This document shows, in pieces, positions 13,601-26,885 of a stretch of DNA of 64,000 bases. The notes under the pieces are model-generated. The model had not been told where the DNA came from. It searched no databases and saw nothing but the letters and a program-made list of their open reading frames with translations. Every line of letters starts with the position of its first letter. Position 1 is the first letter of the stretch. Source of the DNA: Rhyacichthys aspro (lineage: Eukaryota > Chordata > Actinopteri > Gobiiformes > Rhyacichthyidae); contig CM072159.1 in assembly GCA_036850595.1 (NCBI GenBank), forward strand, positions 2,470,529 to 2,534,528, in the 5' to 3' direction. Position numbers and translations under genes: made by a program.

Positions 13601-15169
13601 GAATGGCTGTATGTACTGCTGCAATAAAGAGTAGAAGAAGAAGAATTGGTAAATGGCTGCCTTTATAAAACACTTTCCCCCTACTTTGTTCCTTCTTAGT
13701 CAGACCTTGTTGGCTTGCATGTCCTGCTAGAACATTTAATAGACAAAAACACATAGGGGCTAGTAAAAAAAAAACAAACAAAAAAAGCATATCAACTCTA
13801 ACAGACAATTTAAAAGTTCAAATTAAAAAATTGGTTAAAGTGAAAGTGTTTTCAGACTCATCACAGATTGGGTAAGAAACTTTTTGCATGCCATCAAGCA
13901 TTTAATAAAAGAATATATTTTTCCTAAGGAAGAAGTTTAAATATCTCAGATTTATAAATACCTTCCATAGCTAGCCACTTAGAATGTGTATCTCTATGAG
14001 CAGAGATTGTACAACTCTGAACAATTGTTTAATATTTATTATTAAATACCTTCAAGGCAACAGTTGTTGTTGTTGTGTTGAATTAAACTGAATTGAATTC
14101 AGCCATGGACATTTAGTTAATAGAAAATGCTATCATTTATTTTTTCCTTGTTATTTTGCTTTGTAATTGTTTATTCCCACATAGTCCATTTTAGGACAAG
14201 ATACAATGAAAATGAATTCAAGTCCATTTAATATCAGCAGCAGCAGAAAGGTAACAGTGTTTACCATCCAACAGTGAGACCACTACTGAAAATCTACTAT
14301 AAATATATCTGTCTAACTTCAGAAAACCTTTATTGAAAATGTTTTTTGAAGCCTTCTGTCTGAATGTGGAAGTCAGCAGACAACGGCCCTGTCAACACCA
14401 GTCTTATGTCTATCACTCAGTATTAGGTGTTATAACAGCGCAGGGAAATCTTTAAGGACTATATCTTAACTATTTGTTTTGTTTGAATTTATTATTTTAA
14501 AATGACAAGGGAAGGGTGTTCACTTTGTAATATCCATACTGGCCCGTAAATCTGCATGGACCACTTATGCCTCTGACTTCTATGTGTTCTATGTGTAAGG
14601 TATTTAGTATTTGCATATTTGGGATGTTTTGGTTCGCTCATAAAAATTAATGTGTCTATTTACGTCAATCCCTTACCTCTTCTCTCATTAGATTAGCTTG
14701 TCTAAATCAGTCATTAGAGTTGGACAATAACCTATACATGTATTTAAAAAGTCTGGATTCAGCTGGACTAAGGCCATAATTGAATTTTTCTCAGGTGTAA
14801 ACGTAGTTACATTGAATAGCACATTGAAGTGGGCCTTTTTTCTAAGGAACAAAACTTACTGGATCATTTTCTGTTTTCAAAGTAAATGAATAGAGTCACA
14901 AGTAACACCCCCTTATAGGTCCAGTGTTACTTATCTATCTCACTATGTAACAGGAAGTCAGAACATCATCATGGGAGCCATTACAGTAGTTTGGTAAATA
15001 TATATTTTTGGAAGAAGTCTGCTCCATCCATCCAGATTATCAGCAAAGTCAGAAACTTAAAAATAAATCATGTGCAAGAAGTTTTTTGATGATGATTCAT
15101 TTGTCTCTTCTCAACTCAAACTAGAGCTTTTAGTTCTACCTACATTTCTTTGCATATTCATGCCCTCTG

Positions 15170-15420
15170 TGCAGTTCCGCCATAGAGCCACCATTAGCTT
15201 GGCTCACAGGGCTTTTTAAATTAGATTTTTGACTGAGCAGGAAAATCAATACAAATCCGGGCCGCTCGTCTCTGAATGATGACCTCGCATTTTCACAATA
15301 ATTTCTTATCAATCATTTAAACTTAATCAATAAGACCACGGCTTTTACGTCTGTGGGCCACTCTCTTTCAGATTTCACACTGAACCAGATTTGTTACATG
15401 CCATTTAAGGAGATAGCAGA
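15170..15420. promoter_or_regulatory. Candidate conserved non-coding element in CACNA1B intron 3
   Basis: A dense, non-repetitive segment contains several AATCAAT/TAATCAAT-type homeodomain-like sites and no frame. It resembles the texture of ancient vertebrate enhancers, but this is an impression from the base composition only. Confidence 0.2.
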
Positions 15421-16903
15421 TTAATGTATTCTAATACAACACACAGGATGTGTCCATTTGTAGCCTATATTTAAGTAGCATGTGTTTGATGATGAATAAG
15501 CTATTCTTTTGCTGACTTGAGGCAGGTTCAGCTTATTATCATTAATTAAGATGACCTTTAATATGTTAAAATCTACTGAGGAGATTGTAGTTAAAGGTTA
15601 ATGATAAATTTGAGACAAAGATCAGAGAGAAATAGAAAAACCAAAGGTAACCCTAAAGCTGATTAAATTAGCAAATGGACAATGGAAACTGTTGACTGAT
15701 ATGGCATTTGTACTAGCAAATCAACACTTTGGTTGTTATTTGGCATTTCTGCAAATCCCTGACACATGAATGATGTTAGATTTTGTGAGGCATGTCCTCA
15801 TGACGACGTCTACCTTAGTGAAGCTCAACAACCATCAAACAATTAAAGATGCTCCACAAGTCTTGCTATTCTTGATTTTTACTGTCTTAAAATAAAGTCT
15901 CACAAAGTGCCTTTTTAAACTCTTTTTCACTATAAACTCAGTTACCTCAGAGAACGGACACAATGGTGAGAGCACTCACTTTGCAACATATCACATATGG
16001 CAAAATGCTAGTCTATAGTTGGCATAATCAGCCTAACTATAGTATATGTAGCATAATTTGGTTAATGAATTTGAATAATAAAATTATGAATCTCGAAAAA
16101 AGAAAAATGATTAATAGGTGCATTCCTGTGAAAAGCTGTGAAGCAAATAAACTATGTAGCCTGAGAAATAAGATATACTTTAGATTTGAATACATATACA
16201 ACATTCTACACTACTGCAGACAACCACAGCAACAGGACACATACACCTCTGACTGATTGGGCAGTGCATTTATAGCTGTTCTCTATTTATCTATAACAGG
16301 TCTAAACTCACTGGTTCACCACATTACCAGAATAACATAGGATGGACTCCCAGCTCAACTTTGAACTGTTTTTGGAAATGTGGCTTATAACTGTACACAG
16401 CAGATATAGTACTCCTCACTATGTTTTACATCACTCAGAAATATTTCTCATGAAATTCAATTCAATATAAAAAAATTATCATAAAAGGGCATTCTGGCTT
16501 AACTTCTTTTGCAATATAATAGCACTGCAGACACCTGCCAACAAGACAAAAAACAGGCTCAATATGTGTTATCTCTCAACCCCAAGAAGGAGTAAGCCCG
16601 AGACACAGAACAAAAAGCCTTCTGCCAAAATGAAATAGATACATCTAATCAAAGAAAGCCCACCGAAATGATTATAAATGGTCCAGACGGATTTTTTACC
16701 AAGTGGAAATTGCTGTGAAGGGATCCCAGACTTTTTTCACCGTGAGAAGTAAATGTGTATGTCTGGCCTGGCTGAGGGAGGAGGCACAAGTCTTTGCACA
16801 GTTAAGTGCTACATAATTGTATTATTGGATTATTTATCTACGTAAAATTCATTTAGAAATGTATTTACTAAAACTTTGATGCATCTAGACTCCTTCAGAG
16901 AGT

Positions 16904-17373
16904 TCATGTCATCATATCTGTGGTTGTTCCCTCTCTATTGTTTCTATCCGTCAACATCACTAAACTAAGCTGAGAGTGGCTAAAACACCTGTTAATCCTC
17001 TTAATATCACTTAGAGAGGCTTGAAGTCTCCGGACACAGCTCAACAGCTCCTCAACGTTCTCCCAGGACTGTGAGCATGCACGTAGAGCGGGTGTGCACG
17101 TCCGCAGGATCCCATTGATCTGAGCTGGAGGGAAGCAGTCGTCTTCCAGCCTAACGTCGAGCACAAAGCAAACACACGGCACCACGTTATCTGATGCGGT
17201 TGCTAGGTAACCGTTGGGAGTCACACACACACAACACAATGGTTTGTTGGTATCCAGCTGTGTCAGCAGTGGGTCCGCCAAACCTGGAGCAGCATCCAGA
17301 CGCAGATTGTGAACAATTGTGAAATATTTAAGGCTTTGAATAATCCCAGAAATAATATCAAAAGGAAGAGGAA
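16904..17373 (-). other. Unexplained open frame, about 150 codons
   Basis: On the minus strand one frame stays open from about 17373 to a TGA at 16904. It has no in-frame ATG near its upstream end, so it could only be an internal or terminal exon. A pyrimidine-rich stretch followed by AAAG lies near 17340 and could act as an acceptor. The product is cysteine-rich and matches no family I recognise. Given the size of the window, a few open frames of this length are expected by chance. It lies inside CACNA1B intron 3 on the same strand. Confidence 0.15.
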
Positions 17374-19656
17374 AAGTGGCTCAAACAGGGCCCTTTCAAA
17401 GTGGAATTCTCAGGCATCATACTTGTGCCATTACATATGTCTTTTTTTTATCTGATTTTTTTTTTCTTTTTAAGATATTCCTTTTCAGATTGCATAATTA
17501 TTTAACAAATAACATATTCATAATTAGCTGTGTTTTCAATAAAGTCTCATTTTTTACTAATCAAACATATAAGGCCTTTATTATGGCAGGGTGTTGCTCT
17601 TTGAAACCAGAATTAGTAGGGTACAATCAGGGATAAAATTACCCAGAGTATTGTGCGGTAACCTAAAGGTGCGCTGTTTTAAACTGACACATAAGTGCTG
17701 CATTGATTATTCATGTCCAGACATTACTTCAAACAGTAACATGGAGCAGCACATTCATTAAATCAGGATGCTCTATGAAAGTGGTTCTCAAACTGTGTTA
17801 CTCTTGTTTTGTTTTCAGATGTACTCAGGAAGATTTTTTTTCAAGACATTAAAAATATGATTATCTTAAACATTAATAAAGTTTAGCTTGGACTTCAGTG
17901 CTTGTCAAACTGTTTCTAATAAATTATTCACATTTATAACAACACGTACAACAAAGCAGGTGGTTAGCACTTCCTGGGTGTGTGGAGTGAGCATGTTCTC
18001 TCTGTGCCTCTGTTGGTTTGCTCTGGGTGCTCTATTTTTTGAAAAAAGGTCAAATGAAAAAACATTTTGTGATGTGGTGCACAGGGTGATAAGTCTGATA
18101 TCCACTGCTCTATAAAGTCTTTCACATATTAGTACCTGCATTCAGGTGCCAAAACCAAATATTTTTAACCAGTTTGCACCTGTTTCATTATGTAATGTAT
18201 TCTTATGCCAACCTATTTTCAAAGCAGATACAGGAAGTCTAATATAAGGTTGTACAGCCGTATGTAAAATGAGTTCATTTTGGCACAGACTGGAAGAATG
18301 TTCATGTTTGTAGATCTAAACTGTTGTGACGCCTGAGAAACTTCAACAAAACAGCTTTTAAAAAAAAAACCTCAGGAGTGCATTCAGATGATTTTGCCTT
18401 TGCTCTGTGACTTTGTGATGGACTGTGATGTTGAAAGGAGTAAAAGAAAACACAGCAAAGACGAAGCGTTGGTGCAGTGACTCAGAACCACTGCGGCTTC
18501 TCCAACACTGACATGTCGTGACTTTCTCTGTGATAATAAGAAACACAGGCCACTGCACCCCTTTCAGTCTGACAGCTGTTCTCAGAATTTAAAATGACTA
18601 AGCTGCTCTGACAGAACCCGGAACAACACAATAAAACTCAACCAAAGACAATACAATACTCACAATTCTGGGCCTCTCTGATAAAAAAGTGTTGTCTTCT
18701 AGTACAACACATGTGTAGAAACAGCAGGACAAACAATAGAATCACTGCTAACAAATTAGAAATTTTAGCTCCACCATCTTAGGTCCTTTCTCACACTAGT
18801 TTTGTTCTTGACCATTATCAGCTACAAGAAGGAACTAATATAAGGCTAGAAGAGCTTCATTAACTGATCACTGAGATAGATTCAAATCATCTCTGCAGCA
18901 CAAAAAAGCCACCCCTTCATCCAATGACACCATTAAGCAGACTGAAGAAATGTAACACAACAGAAAATAACAAGGTGTGTATGATGCTGTGGAGTCTGTG
19001 CTTTTCCAACAGTGAAAGGTTTTCACACCTGAAAGTCTGCATCAAGAGCTTCTGAACTGTCCATTTAGTCTGTTTGGCTCTGTAACATTTGGTTTCACAT
19101 TTTCTGACACCATGCCAATGGACAGTCCCTCTGGACGCTGGTTTACATTACGACAGGAGGGGAATCTCTAATGCATAGCGTTATAAATAATGAACTATTA
19201 AGAGCACCAGCTTCAAATGAACTATTGTTTAAAGTTGTTACATCCCTAAATAAGAAATCGTCTGCTGCACAGAAGGACTGCATGGCTAATCTATGAAATT
19301 CACAATCAGTCATAGGTTTATGTCCTCAGGCCTGTTCAGTTAACATTCTTGTTGTTTTCAAACACTGGTTACCAAATTTTTAATAAGCAATACTGTGCAT
19401 GATTCATTCCTAGTAGCAAGAGCTCATCTGTCAGGGCTAGGCTATACAATAAACATGTTCAATTTTTTCAAATGAGAGCAGCCTCAACATTCTGTAAATA
19501 TAATTCCTCAGACATGGGGCAACAAGAGTTATCTGTAAAAACACTATATTGTAACATCTTTTTCTGCCTTGGATGACTTGTTGAACTAACAGCTCCAGCA
19601 AAAACAGCAGCACAAAAGCAGCACTCTGTCACAAGCCCGCAGGGCAGGGGACTTAC

Positions 19657-19796
19657 CCAGTGAGGACCACCACGAAGTCCATTACGTTCCAGCCGTTGCG
19701 GAGGTACGAGCCTTTATGAAACGCAAAGCCCAGGGCGATGATCTTAATGGCAGCCTCGAAACAGAAAATTCCAATAAAGTAGGGCTCTGTGTCGTC
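19657..19796 (-). CDS. cacna1b: CACNA1B coding exon 3 (domain I, S2-S3)
   Basis: This 140-nt exon is bounded by a CATAG acceptor and a GTAAGT donor (19656-19651). It encodes residues 130-176 of the joined protein, beginning DDTEPYFIGIFCFEA and ending NGWNVMDFVVVLTG. That is the end of the S1-S2 loop, S2 and S3 of repeat I of a Cav2 channel. The exon length, 140 nt, is the one I recall for mammalian CACNA1 genes. Frame is continuous with exon 2 (387 nt precede it) and leaves two bases for the next codon. The next exon is not in the window. LGFAFHKG is the Cav2.1 version of a stretch that human Cav2.2 has as LGFVFHKG, so assignment to CACNA1B rests partly on synteny. Confidence 0.95.
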
Positions 19797-19989
19797 CTAT
19801 GGAGAGACAGAAGGGACAATTCATGAGAGCGGTGTTTTGTTGGTGCTAAGACAGAGGTTAATGAAGCGATGAGAGAGACAGGGTCTGAGAAAGAAAAGAA
19901 GCATGTCTTTTCACTTTAAACAGAGATGGTGTAGAAGTGGAGTGCTACAGCAAAGCAAACACAACTCAATCTTTCATTAGTTAACGCTG

Positions 19990-20520
19990 TACTTCCAACC
20001 TGACTGTCCAGATGGTCTGTTACGCAGAACCGTCTGGTGGTCTTCCACAGAAAGCCATTGCAAAGGGCAGATACTTCAGTGTTACATCAGTGTTCTCATA
20101 CTTTTCACACCAAGGAGAAGCTCTCCAGACTCTCCAAGTACCACATTCATAGCAGTCAAATATAGGTGTGTGTGCCTTTTAACTTTTACACATTTACATT
20201 GCCATATTTTATGAATTCAATGTTTATTATTGCTATATTTGTATTGATTCTGGTGTGTTGCCATGATCAAATATTTACTTTTTGAAGTCACAACTGGGGT
20301 CACTTTTTGTGACTCCAAAAATTAATAAGGATAATAGTTGTTGCAATAATATGTTTCATAGCCAGACACACCGTTACAGTAAAACTACCACTCACCAGGT
20401 CATTTTATTGTGTCAATGCTTTGTGATTTACATTAGTATTAATATAAAAGTAACCTCAAACCATTGACCATTGGTCCAAACCAGCTGTGGTTCGAAAGAA
20501 ATTACATTATTCTGAGTAGG
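19990..20520. repeat. Dispersed repeat, copy B (resembles 7390-7660)
   Basis: It shares GGTCTTCCACAGAAAGCCATTGCAAAGGG-like and CCATTGGTC...ACCAGCTGTGGTTCG-like blocks, in the same order, with the copy in intron 3. The material between the blocks differs in length. The family is unknown. Confidence 0.4.
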
Positions 20521-22841
20521 ATAACATGAATTTCAGTGAAAAAATCCAGTGAGTTTGTGAGTTCATACAGCTTACACTTGCAGATAACTCTACATCATCC
20601 ACAGTAACATCCCCACAAATGTTGTAAAACAATTTTTTTCTACACTACAGATTTTTAGCATTGAGATTTAAGGGTTAAAACTATTGGCTTAAGTGGCTAT
20701 CATTTATGAAAATTTTCAGCTAGTTTATATCAGACTCTTTGTGTTTAATATTAAATAATAATTAAGCAGCCGCAATATTTATGAGCAATGTAGTGAATGC
20801 AATCGTGCCATGCTTCAGCATTCTGCTCCGCAGCTGGCATAAAAAGGTAAAGCAAAGTAACTAGGGCAGACATTTAACTGACCCAACACTTTCCTGCAGT
20901 GATGGGGCTTTTACGAATATGGTTTGTCTCTTCTGTAAATGAGCAGTAAAGCAAGTGTCAACTGCTGGATTAATGAGGAGACAATACGAGGCCTATTCCT
21001 CCAGTCATATTCTATTTCTCAACTCCACCCAGCAAAGTGACAATCTTGTAAAGACTACAACACAATAAAAGGCCAAACAAACTTAAAGAGCCTGTCTACT
21101 GATATCATTGCATGATATTTCTGCCCCCTTTACACATTACCTTATGTCGTCTAGAACTATACTGTAATAAAGTCCTCTTGAGACCTGGAACTAAAATCTG
21201 GGCAGTGACAGCAATAAACATGTAATAAATGTATCCTCAATGTGTCCTGAGATATCAGATCTAAAGACATTTGGAGCTGTCCTGTGTGGCATGTATCAGG
21301 ATGATCTCAGATCTCTGTGGAGGTGTGTAAAAGGTTACCTCGGTCACAGGTTAATACCAGGTGTGAACAGTGTTGAAAGAGATCAGATTGGAATAGAAAT
21401 GGAGCCAGAAGAATGACAGAAGCAAACATAAGCCATGATGCATGTGCCATGGTCTGCACAAAGGAGTTAAGACGTTAACACATGTTGGTAATACTGTGAA
21501 AGCCACTACTGCGTGCACCATATACAGATTAGTAGAACTGGAGCTGGACTAAGTGTCCCAAAAACAAGAAACACCCATTTCATAAAATAAATAAATAAAA
21601 AAATAAAAAAATTATGACACATGATTGTTTATCACAAGAACAAGACAATCTGCTGTTGTTTGTTCCCCTTTTAACAGGCCACAGTGTTAAGCTCTATCGT
21701 TTTGTAACTGGAATCACAGCATACCTACACTTGTAGGACACTTTATACTCCTTCTAACAATGGAAACAACACTGAGCCAGTAGTTCCGATCATTCTGGTA
21801 TCCAGCCCGACATTTGCCTCATCATATGTGCAACAGCCTGCAGCAGTGAGGACATCTCAGCCTAACCTCTCCCCTACTTTTGTCTCCAGCAGCACCATTG
21901 TAGTAGGACCCTGACAGACAGGACCACATCCCCAACCCCCAACGTTCTCGTTGCTTTTGCTGTAAATACACAAGCTCAGAGACAGCCACTAAAAGAAACG
22001 CGACCTTTCCTCCCATGACTGACTACAGCTCATCAAGCGTGAAGCGAGCACAACATGAAGCAACAGATAAAGAGGCCAATGGGAGCTCGCTGCTGATGAC
22101 AGGCATTCAAAGTGACATACAGTATATTCATATTACTTGAGAAAAGGTTCCTAGACAAAACAAGTGTTATGTAACGTCAAGGCTGGAGGGCTGCCCGGAT
22201 AAATGCCTGCAGAGACTGTAACATCTATTATACATATGTTTAAAATATCGCTCAATTATGAATGTCTCTGAGACGAGGGTTGGGAAATCTCCAAGGAACT
22301 AAAGACTAAAGAGATCTGAAATATCGACACACAAGAGCAATGTCACTCAGCGACTCACTGCTGCAACTTCATAAATAAAAACTAAATGATGTAACTAAAA
22401 CATATCTTAAATTTCAAATGCTAGTATTTCATATGAATATTTAGAATATAGTTGCTCTGCAGAATGGATAAAAGACCAAAGAAATAGGAATCAATTTATA
22501 GTATTCATACAGGAATAAACTGTGGACAGTAGTGGTGAACAGTGACTGAATGATATTAGCCATTTTTTCATTTCTACACAAAGAATTGGTCTAGTCCTTG
22601 TGGAATCCTTCTGGACAAAAAAGCACAGAATAAACTGCCTCTGGACACCTCTGGAAAGATGTGCAACCAATCAGTGAAACAAAGCCCTGCATCATCCCAC
22701 CCCTTTTTGGTCTGACAGAATTCATTCAGTCACTGTCCACCAGCGTCCCCCATCACTGTACAGCCCACTGGATCAAACCTAAAGGGACTGAGGGGAAAGG
22801 ACTATGTATTTGTACTATTGATATTTTTATTACATACTTCT

Positions 22842-23790
22842 GCAGTCTCTTTAGATTGTCTGTAGTGTCTCTCAGTGTCATGTTACTGGAACAGTTTAAA
22901 CACTGGTTCAGCTTGGGTCCCAAGATGACACCAGAGTCATTGCTCTACACATAACAGATCCATCAAGTATCATTTTACCCCAAATGGGTTTAAAACCTGA
23001 CCTTATTGCCTCGGCTCAAACTCTATTTCAGACTACATGTCACACTGGAGTTGGCTGGAGTTTGGCTTGAGTGGCATCTAAAAGAGCAATTAAGGAAAAC
23101 ATTTGGTTTTTACAAGTCATAAGTAATGTAATAAAAAATTTAAAGCGGAATGCAAATATCCTACTTCCTGAGTTTCTAAGGCACATGAATGCACTGTCAA
23201 TATGGCACATCCCAGAACACTCTGCAAGCTGTTCACTCCACAGTTTATCTGTGCTTCTTTTTCTATTCAATTGTTTCAGTGAAAGATGCCAAGAAAGATG
23301 TACAAGACAGAATACAGAAGGCTAATGCTGCCTCTCAGAATTACGCTGAGTCATATGTGAGTATCACAGAGAACTTTATTCACTTTAACTAAAGCTCTAA
23401 ATGACTGAAATATTTAGAACTATTATACACCCCCTAATGGCTTCACTTCAGCTTTCCTCAGTCTCTATAATCAGAATCAGAATTCCTTTAATTATACATC
23501 TTTTTATACTTTTATATATCTATAAAAGGAGCATATATTACAGCTCTCTTGTACCATCACGGCTGCTGAACTTGCATGAGCATAATGTATGTCTGCTAAA
23601 GAGTTGACGTTTCTCTGTACAACTGTTAGAGCGACACTGGCGGAGGAGGAGGATGTGATATTTTGCGGGACACAGGCTGGAGGCACCGCTTGACCTCCCG
23701 CTGCAGCAGTCTCTTTAGATTCTCTGTAGCAGTGTAATGTGACTGTCACAGTTCAAACGCTGGTTCAGACCACAGTGAGAGACCCTGAAC
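22842..23790 (+). repeat. Duplicated ~80-bp block (22842-22920 and 23703-23790)
   Basis: Both blocks read GCAGTCTCTTTAGATT, then TCTGTAG, then a variable stretch with GTGTCATGT or GTGTAATGT, and end in ACAGTT(C/T)AAAC(A/G)CTGGTTCAG. They are about 860 bases apart in the same orientation. This is most likely a pair of old dispersed-repeat copies or a local duplication. Confidence 0.55.
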
Positions 23791-24249
23791 TGTGACTGGG
23801 AGGCTCCACTGACATATGAGACTATGCATCAGAGGTGGCTTTAAATGTACACACACACACTCTATATACAGTGACAAGGTTAAGTACTAAAGGTAATGAT
23901 CTGATGGTATTAAACAAAGATGTAAGATGTAAAATAAGTGAATATATACATGTGTTGTTTGAAAAAGTAATGGCATACTTTGAGACTAAACTGAGATAGG
24001 CCACAAATTCTGCTCATTTGGATATATAATTGTGCCTTGAAGGTGTACAATACATTTACTTTTCGATCTTTTTTTATCTGAGTCTTTAAGTCCCTCCTTC
24101 TTTAAGTCCCTTCTGCTCTGATTGGTTACATGGACCACTCTGTTGTGCTCTTATGTAAATGTGAAACTTAAACTGGTGAGACTCTGCCTTCTCTTACTGA
24201 GCCACAGCTTATACTGTTGGCTTGAATAAAACACAGCAATGTAAAAGGC

Positions 24250-24253
24250 CCAC

Positions 24254-24286
<33 letters not shown>
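24250..24286. repeat. (CA)n microsatellite
   Basis: A nearly pure CA run with two interrupting A bases, in CACNA1B intron 2. Confidence 0.95.
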
Positions 24287-25021
24287 AAGAGGAGAGGGAG
24301 ACGGCTGCTTAGAGACCATCCCTGAAAAGAAGTGATATCACAGTGTTATAAAATCCCCCACAAATCAAGAACATCCCATTTGCTATAGTAACGTTTGGGT
24401 AAAATATAAAAGAATACAGTTACAAAAAATAGTTTAGATGAATAGCTCTACTGTCTTTGGGTCTACAGTCACCAAAATCACATCAGACGTCTATTGCCTC
24501 CTGGTTGTGATAATACAACAACAATCACTGTTACCAAAATTGATCAGGGAATTCTTGATGTGTATGGTGATTTTTTGTAACATCATAATATCAGTGAAGT
24601 TATTAATCACTTCTTTTCAGTTTTGCACTTTAAAGACGGTCACTAGACAGTCATCTTCCTCATGCCAGTTAGTCTACATAGAGACATTTTCCAGTTCAGG
24701 GGAAACCTATTTGAATGAAAATAAAGTTGTATCTTAGTGTCCACATGACTGTGATGGAACAGGGGAGTTTCTGTGTTTTTACAACTCTTCTGCTTCTAAC
24801 TTCATTCAGACATGTCTTTGCAGTCTCTGCAGATGTAACAGTAAATTAATGAAGTACATTAAAACCATCTGATTAGAGGAATAAGGCTTAAATACACAAT
24901 ATAAAAAGACAAAACGCATATACATCATAAGACCAGCACTTGGGCCCTACATGAGCTGCTTGACTATGCAGGACCAAAACATACTGAAGGGAGTGTAAAA
25001 AACAGGAAGAGCAAGACTTAC

Positions 25022-25127
25022 CAGGCGTTCGGACATGGGTGTCTTGTCGCTGGCCGGTAGATGCTGCTCCAAAGCCAGGACAATGCAGTTAGCGATGATG
25101 GTCGCCAGGATCATGTACTCGAATGGA
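25022..25127 (-). CDS. cacna1b: CACNA1B coding exon 2 (domain I, S1 and S1-S2 loop)
   Basis: This 106-nt exon encodes residues 94 (second part) to 129: P-F-E-Y-M-I-L-A-T-I-I-A-N-C-I-V-L-A-L-E, then QHLPASDKTPMSERL. That is the S1 helix of repeat I and the extracellular loop after it. The donor GTAAGT follows directly (25021-25016). The acceptor is not AG. The exon begins after ...CCTCAC, which only makes sense as the AC end of a U12 AT-AC intron. With that boundary the junction reads W-P-P-F-E-Y, exactly the family sequence, and exons 1 and 2 sum to 387 nt (129 codons). Confidence 0.95.
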
Positions 25128-25146
25128 GTGAGGCACGGTTAAGGTT
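25128..25146 (-). promoter_or_regulatory. cacna1b: U12 branch site and AC 3' splice site
   Basis: On the minus strand the intron ends AACCTTAACCGTGCCTCAC, directly before the exon. AACCTTAAC matches the U12 branch consensus TTCCTTAAC at seven of nine positions. The predicted branch adenosine (about 25139) lies 11 bases before the splice site, in the short range U12 introns need. There is no polypyrimidine tract and no AG at the junction. Confidence 0.9.
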
Positions 25147-25435
25147 TCATATTTCAATATTATATAAAGAGCAAGGTCATAAAGAAGGATAGAAGGAAGT
25201 GAAGAGGACAAAAAAATGGCTATCACAAGACGTAACCTTGACTAATACAAGATTATGCCCAGTAAAAATTAATCCTAGACAATGCCAAAATAAGTCTATG
25301 AATAAAACATTTCTAAAACCATTAAAGGCTTTTTGTTCAGTTGAATTTGTTGAATATGGGTTACATCTGTTGGTGTGGCCACATATTTGAAAATGTAAGA
25401 ATTTAGTTCAGTATTTAGACACCTAGATCACCATA

Positions 25436-25610
25436 AAACTGTGTTTACCTAAGAGAAGTGCACCTAGAGCTAGAATCAAACCTACGTCCCAAATCCCAGA
25501 CTAAAGCTAGAACTAAACCAGAATTAAACTAAACCATGGCCAAGACTGAGCTAAGCTTAAACCCAAGACTAAAGCATGTCTGAAACACTAAATTCAAATT
25601 TTAACCAGAC
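25436..25610. repeat. GACTAAAGC/GACTAAACC-type repeat, plus orientation
   Basis: Degenerate copies of a roughly ten-base unit (AGACTAAAGC, AACTAAACCAG, AAACTAAACCATG) run through this part of CACNA1B intron 1. The same unit recurs near exon 1. Confidence 0.6.
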
Positions 25611-25829
25611 CTATACCATTAAAAGTGATATGAATGTAAAACATTTTGTAGGGTTCATAAAAGCAGTTGAACAAAACAAATCAAATTTAAAATATTTAAG
25701 CATATTTCAAAGTTGCAATGCTAAATTCCATTAAATGTAAATGTGTCCACTGTGAGTTCGTGCAGTGGAGGCCTTTCTAGAAACACGCATCACGCTTGAC
25801 AGTGGTTCAGGGTCCTTCCAGATGGTTGA

Positions 25830-25990
25830 CCACTTCCAACCATTTTCAAAGCTCGGCTCATTCTGCCGTGCATTTTCTCTGGGTCACCGCCTGCAAGTCA
25901 AGGTCTATTAAGGCTCTATGAATCCCCAGGGAGCAGCGGCTTATAGCCATTAAGGCCAAGGCACACAAGAATTATTCCCCATAAGACACC
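25830..25990. promoter_or_regulatory. Candidate conserved non-coding element in CACNA1B intron 1
   Basis: Compositionally distinct, higher-GC stretch without a reading frame, close to the U12 3' splice site. Suggested by texture only. Confidence 0.2.
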
Positions 25991-26424
25991 ACACCATATC
26001 ACTCCAATTCCACATCAACAACGGTGTTTGACAGTTTGGAAAACAAATGTCGTATTGGATAGTTGGATTCGTAGTTAAAATAATGGACCAGATCAGATCA
26101 GGGGCTAAAGGAAGGCCCAGAAAAAGTGAGGGTTGGCTCTGAGAAGCAGGACTCCCACTGACACCTATTCAAAAAAACAATGTAATGCAGGAGTGTCTTA
26201 GGGTGTAATACCACTGAGAACCACTTGTGGTTTGCTCTAATTAAGCAAATTTATAGTAGGCAATAAGAAAATCTGAATAAAACCATGACTAGACTTTGAA
26301 CTATAACCAGAAAAACATTGTTATGTAAGCAGAACTGCCACAGCAAGAAAGCAAATGATTCAAAGGACAAATAAAATAGTTTGAAATGGTGCAGTTAATT
26401 TTAGTCCAATAGAATGCAAGTAAG

Positions 26425-26885
26425 GAACAGTGTTAATTTTGACAGCAAATTTGCAATTGTTTTTTTTTTTCTGAAGTAATAATTTCTACCTGAATTAAAT
26501 GAAACTACTACTAACCTGTTGCGGCTGGTATTGAGGTCTGAATGTGCAATACACACAGATTTTACACAATTTTGTCTCTTGTTGTCTTCCCGCGGCTCTA
26601 ACAGATGTTTGTGTCTGATATCACTTCCACGACACTCAAAAAACGTGAGTTCTGATTGGATCTTCTCATCTTCTCAACTCATCCCTCCTCCTCCTCCTCC
26701 TTTTGATTGGATAACATCACTGTCTGTTCATTTTTGTTTTGTTTTTATTCGTTGACGAAAATGTCGACACATTTAGTCCGAGTTTTCGTTCTCATTAATT
26801 ACTTTTTTTAAAAAAAGGTTTTGTTTCATTTTCGGACTCAAAAATATGTCGTTGACAAAAACTATGACGAAAATTCATCAGCAAA
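26425..26885. mobile_element. Fish dispersed repeat with GTTGACGAAAA motifs (fragment)
   Basis: The segment begins ACAGTGTTAATTTTGAC and carries TTCGTTGACGAAAATGTCGAC and CGTTGACAAAAACTATGACG. These strings recur in many fish genomes as a DNA-transposon-like repeat. No matching terminal inverted repeat is visible at the right end, so the copy is partial and the class is uncertain. Confidence 0.4.

Larger units (their letters stand above)
10761..19656 (-). other. cacna1b: CACNA1B intron 3, proximal part
   Basis: This is intron sequence from the donor after exon 3 leftwards. No exon with both splice sites and family similarity is visible. Two segments with denser, non-repetitive composition (about 13230-13600 and 15170-15420) look like possible conserved non-coding elements. 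One long unexplained open frame lies at 16904-17373. The remainder is AT-rich. Confidence 0.6.
19797..25021 (-). other. cacna1b: CACNA1B intron 2
   Basis: A 5.2-kb GT-AG intron. It contains a second copy of the dispersed repeat seen at 7.4 kb (about 19990-20520), an internal duplicated block near 22840 and 23700, and a CA microsatellite at 24250. I see no exon in it. Open frames here are short and unsupported. Confidence 0.85.

Noticed and set aside
1..19650. CACNA1B exon 4 (S3-S4)
   Set aside because: Searched by eye for the expected arginine-rich S4 coding sequence on the minus strand and not found. It is presumed to lie left of the window.
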